Assembly (NCBI GenBank): GCA_019745615.1
Contig: JAIESZ010000146.1
Span: 1-35,467 of the forward strand
Length of the DNA stretch: 35,467 nucleotides
Direction of reading: 5' to 3'
Source: Burkholderiaceae bacterium
Lineage (GTDB): Bacteria; Pseudomonadota; Gammaproteobacteria; Burkholderiales; Burkholderiaceae_C
Part shown: positions 14,454 through 22,033 of the stretch, piece by piece
Position numbering within the stretch: position 1 is the stretch's first letter
Layout: every line of letters begins with the position of its first letter
Notes under the pieces: model-generated
The model's input: only the letters and a program-made list of their open reading frames with translations
The model's database searches: none
What the model was told of the DNA's origin: nothing
Made by a program: the position numbers and the translations under genes

Positions 14454-15577
14454 CTACAGAATACCCAAGTTTAACGACCGCCCTGCACCAACATATCGTG
14501 CAGACTATTGCCTCGGCTGACGGCTGGATTGGCTTTGACCGCTTTATGGCGCTGGCGCTGTACACGCCCGGCCTAGGCTATTACGCCAACGACAGCACCA
14601 AGTTTGGCCTATTGCCGCAATCGGGCAGCGATTTTGTCACGGCCCCGGAGCTATCGCCGCTGTTCGGCCAAACACTGGCCGTGCAGGTGGCCGAGGCGCT
14701 AGAACGCACCGGCACCCACGAAGTCTGGGAGTTTGGCGCAGGTTCGGGCGCGCTGGCGCTGCAATTGCTCGATACGCTGGGCGCAGCCGTGCAGCGCTAC
14801 ACTATTGTCGATCTGTCGGGCAGCCTGCGCGCACGCCAACAAACACTGCTGGCAGCCCACGAAGACAAGGTACGCTGGATCGATGCCCTGCCCGAACAGT
14901 TTGAAGGCGTGATTGTGGGCAACGAAGTGCTAGACGCCATGCCGGTGCAACTGCTGGCCCGCCACGGCGGCGCGCAAGAGGGCGTTTGGCATGAACGCGG
15001 GGTAGCGCTAGGGGATGATGGCAGCTTTATTTGGGCCGATCAGCCCACCGCACTGCGTCCGCCACTAGAGATTGAAGGCCCGCACGACTACCTGAGCGAA
15101 ATCCACCCCCAAGCCGAGGCGTTTATCCACACCTTGGGGGATAGGCTCAGGCGCGGCGCGGCCTTCTTCATTGACTACGGCTTTGGCGAGAGCGAGTACT
15201 ACCACCCGCAGCGCCACATGGGCACGGTGATGTGCCACCGCGCCCACCGCTCTGACGATAACCCGCTGGTGGATGTGGGCCTGAAAGACATCACCGCCCA
15301 CGTCAACTTTACGGCGATGGCGCTGGCTGCCCAAGACCAAGCCCTGCCCGAAGGCATGGGCTGGAACGTGCTGGGCTACACCACGCAAGCGCATTTCCTC
15401 ATCAACTGTGGTTTGGCGGCCCGGCTCGACCAGCAGCCACTGGCGCAACGCGCACAGGCGGCCAAACTCATCATGGAGCACGAAATGGGCGAGCTGTTCA
15501 AGGTGCTGGCGCTGTGCAAGGGCCAGCCTTGGGATGCTATCGGCTTTACCCGTGGCGACCGCACCCACCGGCTCTAG
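14450..15577 (+). CDS. SAM-dependent methyltransferase, COG1565 / MidA (NDUFAF7) family
   Basis: 375 aa from a GTG at 14450 (GTGA overlap with res). It has the family's N-terminal GWIGFDRFMALALYTPGLGYY, the SAM-binding EFGAGSGALALQLLD, then VGNEVLDAMPVQ, and FIDYGFGESEYYH. The mitochondrial member NDUFAF7 methylates an arginine of complex I subunit NDUFS2; the bacterial substrate is not firmly known. The gene is complete, but its first 14 codons exist in a second, broken copy next to the SDR gene at 6344, about 8 kb away. In the ancestor it was probably divergent from that SDR gene, and its original promoter has been moved away by the island. Confidence 0.9.
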   Translation: MTTEYPSLTTALHQHIVQTIASADGWIGFDRFMALALYTPGLGYYANDSTKFGLLPQSGSDFVTAPELSPLFGQTLAVQVAEALERTGTHEVWEFGAGSGALALQLLDTLGAAVQRYTIVDLSGSLRARQQTLLAAHEDKVRWIDALPEQFEGVIVGNEVLDAMPVQLLARHGGAQEGVWHERGVALGDDGSFIWADQPTALRPPLEIEGPHDYLSEIHPQAEAFIHTLGDRLRRGAAFFIDYGFGESEYYHPQRHMGTVMCHRAHRSDDNPLVDVGLKDITAHVNFTAMALAAQDQALPEGMGWNVLGYTTQAHFLINCGLAARLDQQPLAQRAQAAKLIMEHEMGELFKVLALCKGQPWDAIGFTRGDRTHRL

Positions 15578-15585
15578 GCCAAGCC

Positions 15586-15780
15586 ATGATCCGCTGGCTG
15601 ATCGTTACTTTTTTGGCGCTGGTGCTCATCAACGGGCTGGCTCCGTGGTTGCGCAAACTGGGGCTGGGGCGGCTGCCGGGGGATTTTTCGTTTAGGCTGT
15701 TGGGGCGGGATTGGTTTATTCCGCTGGCCAGCACCGTGCTGCTCAGTGTCTTGCTCAGTTTGGCCGTGAAGTGGTGGTAA
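15586..15780 (+). CDS. DUF2905 family small membrane protein
   Basis: 64 aa from the ATG at 15586, eight bases after the methyltransferase stop. There are two hydrophobic segments (about 4-18 and 45-60) separated by GLGRLPGDFSFRLLGRDWFIPL, which is the DUF2905 signature (GLGRLPGD). It is a short inner-membrane protein of unknown function, common in proteobacteria. Probably co-transcribed with the gene before it. Confidence 0.88.
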   Translation: MIRWLIVTFLALVLINGLAPWLRKLGLGRLPGDFSFRLLGRDWFIPLASTVLLSVLLSLAVKWW

Positions 15781-15849
15781 CAGCCGCTTGAATTTGGCAG
15801 CGCACGGCCTGATCTAAGAGGGCATCCGTTCCTGCCTGAAAGCCCCGCC

Positions 15850-16287
15850 ATGACGCAAGCCCTGCATATCGTCTGCCCGCACTGCCACACCACCAACCGC
15901 GTGCAGGCCGCCCATCTGGGCAGCGCCCCCGACTGTGGCAGTTGCCATCGGCCACTGTTTATGGGCGAGCCGCTGGCGCTGGACGAGCACAGCTTTGCCC
16001 GCCATGTGCAGCGCAGCCATCTGCCGGTGCTGGTGGATTTTTGGGCCCCTTGGTGCGGCCCCTGCCGCCAGATGGCCCCTGCCTTTGCCCAAGCGGCGCG
16101 CCAATTGGAACCCCATTTGCGGCTGGCAAAACTGGACACCGAGGCGCACCCCGAAGTGGCTGCCCCGTATGGCATCCGCAGCATCCCCACAATGGTGCTG
16201 TTTCAGGGCGGAAAGGAGTTGGCGCGCATCTCTGGTGCGCTGAGTGCGCCAGACATTGTGCGCTGGGTGCAATCGGTGCGCAGCTAA
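15850..16287 (+). CDS. trxC: Thioredoxin 2 (TrxC)
   Basis: 145 aa. An N-terminal zinc-binding segment has two CxxC pairs (C9/C12 and C29/C32), which separates thioredoxin 2 from thioredoxin 1. The thioredoxin fold follows with the active site WCGPC (C69 and C72) and the cis-proline loop SIPTMVLF. It reduces cytoplasmic protein disulfides; in E. coli the zinc form responds to oxidative stress. It stands alone between the DUF2905 gene and the diguanylate cyclase, on the same strand as both. Confidence 0.95.
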   Translation: MTQALHIVCPHCHTTNRVQAAHLGSAPDCGSCHRPLFMGEPLALDEHSFARHVQRSHLPVLVDFWAPWCGPCRQMAPAFAQAARQLEPHLRLAKLDTEAHPEVAAPYGIRSIPTMVLFQGGKELARISGALSAPDIVRWVQSVRS

Positions 16288-16438
16288 ACCTCCCAACAGG
16301 CGCAGCAGCCCACAGCGGTAGCCATCCTCGCTTTCCGCATGAACTAGCTACCAATCCTTGCTTGTCGAGCCTGGCCGGTTTGCATACATTTGGCACTTTC
16401 TAACCCCCAAGAAGCCGCCACCAGAGAGTGCCAAGCCG

Positions 16439-17860
16439 ATGCTGACCCGCAACCTACACTGGCCGCTGCACGATGCCACGCCATCGGGCCATGTGCTCAG
16501 CCATGCCCCGGTCACGCTGTACCTGAGCCAGCCCGATGCTCCGTTTGCCCTGCACTTTGTCTCGCCCACCGTCACTGAGTTGCTGGGCCATGCCCCAGAA
16601 GACTTTCTAGAGCAGCCCGCGTTTTGGCAAGAACACATTCATCCTGACGATCGGGATGCCGTGCTGGCCGACCGGCTGACATTAACCCCTGATACCGTGA
16701 TGCTGCGCAAATACAGGCTGCGCTGTGCCAATGGGCAGTGGAAATGGATTCGTGACCGGGCCCGCTTAGTGGGCACACCGGGGCAAGAGGAAATTGTTGG
16801 TGCCTGGAACGACATCACTGAACTACTCGACGCCGAGGAAACCCTGCGCCAAAGCGAGGCCAAGCACCGTTTCTTGCTAGACCACATCAATGCGGGAGTG
16901 CTGGTTTTTCGGGGCCCAGAGGCCCGCATCGTCTATGCCAACAAGCAAGCTGAAGCCTTGTTAGAGCGCTCGGCCAGCGCACTGCACGCGCTAGACACCC
17001 AGACGCTGCGCGACGTACTGATACATGAGGATGGCAGCCCGGTAGCCCCACAAGACCTGCCTGTGGTTCAGGTGATGCGTCGGCGGCAAGTACTCAAAGA
17101 CCATGTACTGGGGCTACGCCAAGGGAAGGATAAGGAGCCAACGTGGGTCATCGTCAATGCCTTTCCAGACCTCAATGCACAGGGGCGCGTGCAAGAGGTG
17201 GTGGTGACGCTGCTGGACATTACCGAGCGAATACGCACCCAGCACCAGATTCACCGGCTGGCCCATTACGACGCCCTGACCGACCTGCCCAACCGCACCC
17301 TTACCCACCAACAAATCGACCATGCGCTAGAGATGGCCCGCAGCCACGGCGGTCAGGTTGCGCTGTTGTTTTTGGACTTGAACGACTTTAAAAGCGTCAA
17401 CGACTCCCTTGGTCATAGCGTAGGCGACCAATTGCTACGCGCCGTAGCCCAGCGTCTAGTGCACTGCGTGAGCGATGCCGGTACGGTAGGGCGCATTGGC
17501 GGCGATGAGTTTGTCATCGTACTGCCCGGTGCCAGCACCGCAGTAGCGGCACGGGTGGCGCAAAACATTGGTGTGCAGATGGCCCAGCCTTTTGCCCTTG
17601 AAAACCAATACCTACAAGCCCAAGTGAGTATCGGTATCAGCGTCTATCCAGAAGATGGCAGCGACCGCACCGCCCTGACCCGCAGTGCCGATACGGCGAT
17701 GTACCACGCTAAAGCCTGCGGCCTTGGGCACCAGTTTTTTGATGCCCATATTTTCAGCCGCATCGACCTGCAACACCAACTGGAAACCGAGCTGCGCACA
17801 GCGCTAGAGCAAGGGCATCATCAGCATGGCGCGGCGGCTGGGCCTGTCCGTCGTGGCTGA
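16439..17860 (+). CDS. Diguanylate cyclase with two PAS domains; EAL domain lost
   Basis: 473 aa from the ATG at 16439; the same frame is open upstream to a TTG at 16358, so the start is uncertain. There is a PAS domain near 15-125 (FVSPTVTELLGHAPEDFLEQ, HPDDRDAV), a second near 135-255 (LLDHINAGVLVFR), then a GGDEF domain with intact GGDEF at 354-358 (GRIGGDEFVIVLPG) and QVSIGISVYPEDG. It can probably make cyclic di-GMP. The inhibitory RxxD site is absent (CVSD at that place). After the linker RIDLQHQLETELRTALEQG, where an EAL domain normally begins, the frame diverges into 11 unrelated residues and stops. The EAL C-terminal end remains in another frame just downstream. Confidence 0.88.
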   Translation: MLTRNLHWPLHDATPSGHVLSHAPVTLYLSQPDAPFALHFVSPTVTELLGHAPEDFLEQPAFWQEHIHPDDRDAVLADRLTLTPDTVMLRKYRLRCANGQWKWIRDRARLVGTPGQEEIVGAWNDITELLDAEETLRQSEAKHRFLLDHINAGVLVFRGPEARIVYANKQAEALLERSASALHALDTQTLRDVLIHEDGSPVAPQDLPVVQVMRRRQVLKDHVLGLRQGKDKEPTWVIVNAFPDLNAQGRVQEVVVTLLDITERIRTQHQIHRLAHYDALTDLPNRTLTHQQIDHALEMARSHGGQVALLFLDLNDFKSVNDSLGHSVGDQLLRAVAQRLVHCVSDAGTVGRIGGDEFVIVLPGASTAVAARVAQNIGVQMAQPFALENQYLQAQVSIGISVYPEDGSDRTALTRSADTAMYHAKACGLGHQFFDAHIFSRIDLQHQLETELRTALEQGHHQHGAAAGPVRRG

Positions 17861-18068
17861 AGGGGTGGAAGAACGCAACCAACTACAACAGTTGCAGCAA
17901 ATTGACTGCGATGCCGTGCAAGGCTACTACTTCAGCCGCCCGCTACAACGCGACGCCCTGACCGCTTTTGCCCAAAACTGGGCAGCAACCCCACTCGCCA
18001 CATCAGCCCACGGGGCCGATGCAATACCGCAGCAACTGCACCCCCATGCGGTGCGCTTCGCTATTTAA
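17817..18068 (+). pseudogene. C-terminal remnant of an EAL (c-di-GMP phosphodiesterase) domain
   Basis: This frame, shifted from the GGDEF gene, reads IISMARRLGLSVVAEGVEERNQ, then DCDAVQGYYFSRPL, which is the typical end of an EAL domain. The front of the domain, including EAL, the metal-binding residues and the DD motif, is missing. From the usual length of about 240 residues, some 500 bases were deleted, with the joint between 17812 and 17817, and the frame was lost. The remnant has no plausible start signal and overlaps the cca stop by eight bases in convergent orientation. Confidence 0.85.
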
Positions 18069-19320
18069 CCTTAGCCCCACCATCCAGCGCCAGCCACTGC
18101 GCCAGCGCCTGCACCCGCGCTGCATGGATGGCATCGCCCACCGCCTTGCCTTGTTGGCCTCGTGCTGCCGCCAGCGCCGCCACGTCGGCGGTCACTACCG
18201 ACAAAGCCGCGTGCAGGGCTGCGTTCAGCCGTGCGCGCTGGGGATAGGCGCTCTCCTCAAAGCCCAGCCGCCCACGGGCATCACACTCGCAGGCTTGCAA
18301 AATCTCATCAAGCCGAGCCGGTTTGCGGATGGCATCGCAGCGCTCCAACAAACGCAGCAGGGCGGCGGCCCCCAAGTCGCCACTGCGGTGGATATTGCCG
18401 TGCTCGCGGGCCACGACGTCGGCCAGCTCTTTGCAGTCGGTGGGCACGCGCAGGCGCTCGCACAAGCCTTTGAGCAATTTGGCACTGCGCTGCTCGTGGC
18501 CGATATGGCGCGGCAGCATATCGGTGGGCGTCGTGCCCTTGCCCAAGTCGTGCATGAGGCAAGCCAAGCGCACCGTGAGCGGCGCTTGCAGGCGCGCCGC
18601 CATGTCCAGCACCATCATCAGATGCACGCCGGTATCTACCTCCGGGTGGTATTCAGCGCGCTGGGGTACGCCCCACAGGCGATCCACCTCAGGCAGCACC
18701 ACGCGCAGCGCGCCGCACTGGCGCAGCACCTCGAACATCCGCGAGGGCAGCGGCTCCATCAGCCCCCGGCTGATTTCTTGCCAAACGCGCTCAGGCACCA
18801 AATGGTCTGCCTCGCCATGCTCGACCATGGAGCGCATCAGCGCCATCGTCTCTGGGGCCACCGTGAAATCGGTAAAGCGGGCGGCAAACCGCGCCACGCG
18901 CAAAATCCGTACGGGGTCATCATGGAAGGCATCGGTGACATGGCGCAGCACCTTGTCACGCAAGTCCTGCACGCCGCCATACGGGTCTACCAGACTCTCT
19001 GGCGTGACCGGGTCAGTGAGCGAGGCAATGGCGTTGATGGTCAAATCGCGCCGCGACAGGTCTTCTTCCAGCGTCACATCGGGCGAGGTTTGCACCACAA
19101 AGCCCCGGTAGCCGCGCCCACTCTTGCGCTCAGTGCGCGCTAAGGCGTATTCCTCGCGGGTGTGCGGGTGCAAGAACACCGGAAAATCGCGCCCCACCGC
19201 CAAAAAACCTTGGGCCGCCATGTGTTCGGGCGTGGCCCCCACCACCACCCAGTCGTGGTCATTGACCGGGCGGCCCAACAGGCGGTCGCGCACCGCGCCG
19301 CCGACCATATAAATTTTCAT
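18061..19320 (-). CDS. cca: Multifunctional CCA-adding tRNA nucleotidyltransferase with HD domain
   Basis: 419 aa from the ATG at 19320, which gives the expected [16 protein letters not shown] start; the longer open frame upstream is not used. It is a class II nucleotidyltransferase: GGAVRD, the catalytic DHD in [10 protein letters not shown], then [24 protein letters not shown], and [12 protein letters not shown]. The C-terminal HD domain has HDLGKG, as in gammaproteobacterial and betaproteobacterial enzymes that also show phosphodiesterase or phosphatase activity. It adds or repairs the CCA end of tRNAs. It is convergent with the EAL remnant and lies about 50 bases after the 5-formyl-THF cyclo-ligase gene on the same strand. 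Confidence 0.95.
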   Translation of the reverse strand: MKIYMVGGAVRDRLLGRPVNDHDWVVVGATPEHMAAQGFLAVGRDFPVFLHPHTREEYALARTERKSGRGYRGFVVQTSPDVTLEEDLSRRDLTINAIASLTDPVTPESLVDPYGGVQDLRDKVLRHVTDAFHDDPVRILRVARFAARFTDFTVAPETMALMRSMVEHGEADHLVPERVWQEISRGLMEPLPSRMFEVLRQCGALRVVLPEVDRLWGVPQRAEYHPEVDTGVHLMMVLDMAARLQAPLTVRLACLMHDLGKGTTPTDMLPRHIGHEQRSAKLLKGLCERLRVPTDCKELADVVAREHGNIHRSGDLGAAALLRLLERCDAIRKPARLDEILQACECDARGRLGFEESAYPQRARLNAALHAALSVVTADVAALAAARGQQGKAVGDAIHAARVQALAQWLALDGGAKVK

Positions 19321-19369
19321 CAGCGCGAGTGTAGAGCGTGCCATGCCGCCCTGCGCTACGGTACTGGCT

Positions 19370-19942
19370 TTATACCGGCCACACCACCCCGTTGTCATTG
19401 AGGATGGCGTCCAGTGGCTGGTCGTGCGGCTCCGGCTCAAAGTCATCGACATAGGCATTGGTATAGCCTAGGCCCACCGTGGTGGGGCGCGGCTGCAAGG
19501 CGGCCAGCGTGCGGTCATAAAAGCCGCCGCCATAGCCTAGCCGGTAGCCGCCGGGGCCATAACCCACACAGGGCACAAACAGCAGCGTGGGCACAATCAG
19601 CTCGGTATCTTTGGGTTTAGGGATGCCGTAGGCATCTTCTTCCATCGGGCAGCCGGGGTACCAAACGTGGAAGGTTAGCGTTTTGTGCTGCTTGTTAATC
19701 ACCGGCAGGCCAATGCGGCGGCGCTGGGGCTCGTCCAGCAGTTCGCCATCTTCCTTCCAGCGGTGCAAGGCGGGCAACGGGTCAAACTCGCCCTTGATGG
19801 GCCAATAGGCCCCAATCACCGCATCAGTGCGTTCGAGCAACCAGATACGCATCACTTGCTGAAGGTAGTCGGCACGTTGCAGGCGATTGGGCAGATTCAG
19901 GCGCTCGGCAATGAGAGCGCGACGCAAGGCTACTTTGTCCAT
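19370..19942 (-). CDS. fau: 5-formyltetrahydrofolate cyclo-ligase
   Basis: 190 aa from the ATG at 19942, preceded by GGAGG. Motifs are [10 protein letters not shown] near the start, [13 protein letters not shown], and the signature [21 protein letters not shown] (split: [11 protein letters not shown] and [10 protein letters not shown]), which binds the nucleotide and folate. The enzyme turns 5-formyl-THF into 5,10-methenyl-THF with ATP (also called ygfA). It is divergent from slt, with only 17 bases between the two start codons. Confidence 0.94.
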   Translation of the reverse strand: MDKVALRRALIAERLNLPNRLQRADYLQQVMRIWLLERTDAVIGAYWPIKGEFDPLPALHRWKEDGELLDEPQRRRIGLPVINKQHKTLTFHVWYPGCPMEEDAYGIPKPKDTELIVPTLLFVPCVGYGPGGYRLGYGGGFYDRTLAALQPRPTTVGLGYTNAYVDDFEPEPHDQPLDAILNDNGVVWPV

Positions 19943-19959
19943 CAGCGGATAATTCCTCC
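19943..19959. promoter_or_regulatory. 17-bp gap between divergent start codons of fau and slt
   Basis: The strong Shine-Dalgarno GGAGG of fau (minus strand) is the complement of CCTCC immediately before the slt ATG. There is no room for promoters here, so each gene's promoter must lie within the other's coding region. No convincing ribosome site for slt is visible. Confidence 0.6.
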
Positions 19960-21999
19960 ATGCAATTGCCCAAGATTCTGACACCGTTCGCCGCCACCGC
20001 CCTGTTGGCCTGCACCGCGCCTTTAGCGAGCACACCTACCCAGGTGGCGAGCGCCTTGCCTACCAGCGTGCCAGTACAAGCTCCCACCAGCGCCAGCGGT
20101 GACGAAGTACTGCGCGAGATGCAACAAGCCTTTCGCAAAAATGACCGCAAAAAACTCACGCTGCTGTTGCCCGCCGCCCGTGGCCATGTGCTGGAGCCTT
20201 GGGCTGCCTATTGGGAGTTGCGCGCCCGCCTAGACGAGGCCAGTGCCGACGACATTAGCGCCTTTTTGCAGCGCTGGGCAGGCACCTACCAAGAAGACCG
20301 CTTGCGCAATGATTGGCTGTTGTTGCTAGGCCAGCGCCGCAACTGGACGCGCTTTGCCCAAGAGCACCCTCACTACCGCATGTCGGATGACCGCGAAGTG
20401 CGCTGCTACGCCCTGACGGTCGATTTACTGCGCAACAACAAGCCCGCCGCTGCGATTGCCGACGAAGTGCGCCGCCACTGGCACAACGCCCGCGATGCTG
20501 ACGACGGCTGCACCTACGCCGCCAGTGAGTTGTTTGCCATGCGCCAACTGCCCGCGCTAGACGTCTGGCGCGAGGCGCGCCTGAGCATGGAAGCCAACCG
20601 CCCCCGTGCCGTGCGCAATGCCGTCATCATCGTGGCCCCAGAGGTGGCAGGCCAAATCAATGCCCTGCACGAAAAACCAGCCCAGTTTCTGCACAGCCGC
20701 GCCACCGCCGCAGGCCGCCCACGCCAAGAGCTGGTGGTGCTGGCGCTGATCCGGCTAGCCACCACCAACCCCGACAGCGCCGCCGAAATCCTAGAAAACA
20801 AATGGAGCGTCCACCTTAGCCCTGAAGAACGCCATTGGGTGTGGGGGGTGATTGGCAAACAAGCGGCCTTCAAGCTATCACCACTGGCACAAGGATATTT
20901 TGATAAGGTAGAGCGCGACGCCCACCTGCACGACGATCTGCTGGGCTGGAAAGCCCGCACCGCCTTGCGCACCGGCCAGTGGAAAACCGTACGCCAAGCC
21001 ATTGACGCCATGAGCGATGAGGCCCGCCAAGACAGCACTTGGGTCTATTGGAAAGCCCGCGCCCTGCTGGCGAGCAAGCCCTCCGAGGCCGAGCGCACCC
21101 AAGCGCGCACTTTGCTCGAAAGCATTGCCAGCCCACGCGGCTTTTATGAGCAATTAGCCACCGAAGAACTGGGCCGCAGCATTACCCTGCCCCCTGCGCC
21201 GCAGCCGCTCACCCCCGAAGAAAAAGCCGCCGCCCGCGCCAACCCTGGGCTACAGCGGGCGCTGTATGCCATCCAAATCGGCCTGCGCCCCGAAGGCACC
21301 CGCGAGTGGAACTACAGCACCAACCTGCACACCCCCGGCGGCATGAGCGACCGCGAGCTGCTGGCCGCTGCCGACTTGGCCTGCCAGCGCCAAGTCTGGG
21401 ACCGCTGCATTAACACCAGCGAGCGCACGCGCAGCCTGATGGACTATACCCAGCGCTACCCCATGCCGTTCCAAAGCGCGGTGGTGGCGCGCAGCCAAGG
21501 CATTGGCCTTGACCCAGCCTATGTGTATGGCCTGATCCGCCAAGAAAGCCGCTTTATCATGGATGCGCGCTCCGGCGTTGGGGCCTCTGGGCTGATGCAG
21601 GTCATGCCCGCCACAGCGCGTTGGACAGCCAAAAAAATCGGCCTACAGGGCTTTACCCCTGAGCAAATCAACGACCGCGACACCAACATCACCATTGGCA
21701 CCGCCTACCTCAAATTGGCGCTGGACGATTTTGCTGGCTCCATGCCAATGGCCGCTGCCGCCTACAACGCCGGGCCGGGCCGCCCACGCAACTGGCGCAA
21801 CGGCCCAGTGCTCGACGCTGCCATCTGGGCCGAAAACGTGCCCTTTACCGAAACCCGCGACTATGTGAAAAAGGTGCTAGCCAACACCACCAACTACGCA
21901 GCGCTGCTCACGGGCCAGCCGCAATCGCTCAAGAGCCGCCTTGGCACCGTGGGGCCAAGAGATAGCGCCCAAGCGCTGCCCAACAAAGACCTGCCCTGA
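19960..21999 (+). CDS. slt: Soluble lytic murein transglycosylase (Slt70-like)
   Basis: 679 aa. The N-terminus is a short hydrophobic segment ending LLACTAP, consistent with a lipoprotein signal (Cys18) or a Sec signal. A long alpha-helical superhelix (U and L domains) spans about 50-490. The C-terminal SLT catalytic domain has GLIRQESRF with catalytic E529, GASGLMQVMPATA, and AAAYNAGPGRPRNW. It cleaves peptidoglycan glycan strands and leaves 1,6-anhydro-MurNAc ends in the periplasm. Length is near that of E. coli Slt. The next gene, an R-M enzyme, starts 35 bases later. Confidence 0.95.
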   Translation: MQLPKILTPFAATALLACTAPLASTPTQVASALPTSVPVQAPTSASGDEVLREMQQAFRKNDRKKLTLLLPAARGHVLEPWAAYWELRARLDEASADDISAFLQRWAGTYQEDRLRNDWLLLLGQRRNWTRFAQEHPHYRMSDDREVRCYALTVDLLRNNKPAAAIADEVRRHWHNARDADDGCTYAASELFAMRQLPALDVWREARLSMEANRPRAVRNAVIIVAPEVAGQINALHEKPAQFLHSRATAAGRPRQELVVLALIRLATTNPDSAAEILENKWSVHLSPEERHWVWGVIGKQAAFKLSPLAQGYFDKVERDAHLHDDLLGWKARTALRTGQWKTVRQAIDAMSDEARQDSTWVYWKARALLASKPSEAERTQARTLLESIASPRGFYEQLATEELGRSITLPPAPQPLTPEEKAAARANPGLQRALYAIQIGLRPEGTREWNYSTNLHTPGGMSDRELLAAADLACQRQVWDRCINTSERTRSLMDYTQRYPMPFQSAVVARSQGIGLDPAYVYGLIRQESRFIMDARSGVGASGLMQVMPATARWTAKKIGLQGFTPEQINDRDTNITIGTAYLKLALDDFAGSMPMAAAAYNAGPGRPRNWRNGPVLDAAIWAENVPFTETRDYVKKVLANTTNYAALLTGQPQSLKSRLGTVGPRDSAQALPNKDLP

Positions 22000-22033
22000 G
22001 CCACCCCACGCCCCTGCTGCCCCGAAAGCCCCC

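Noticed and set aside
17968-19143. 391-aa open frame on the plus strand opposite cca
   Set aside because: It lies antisense to a gene with clear cca motifs; the frame is open only because of GC-rich codon structure, and the translation has no family features.
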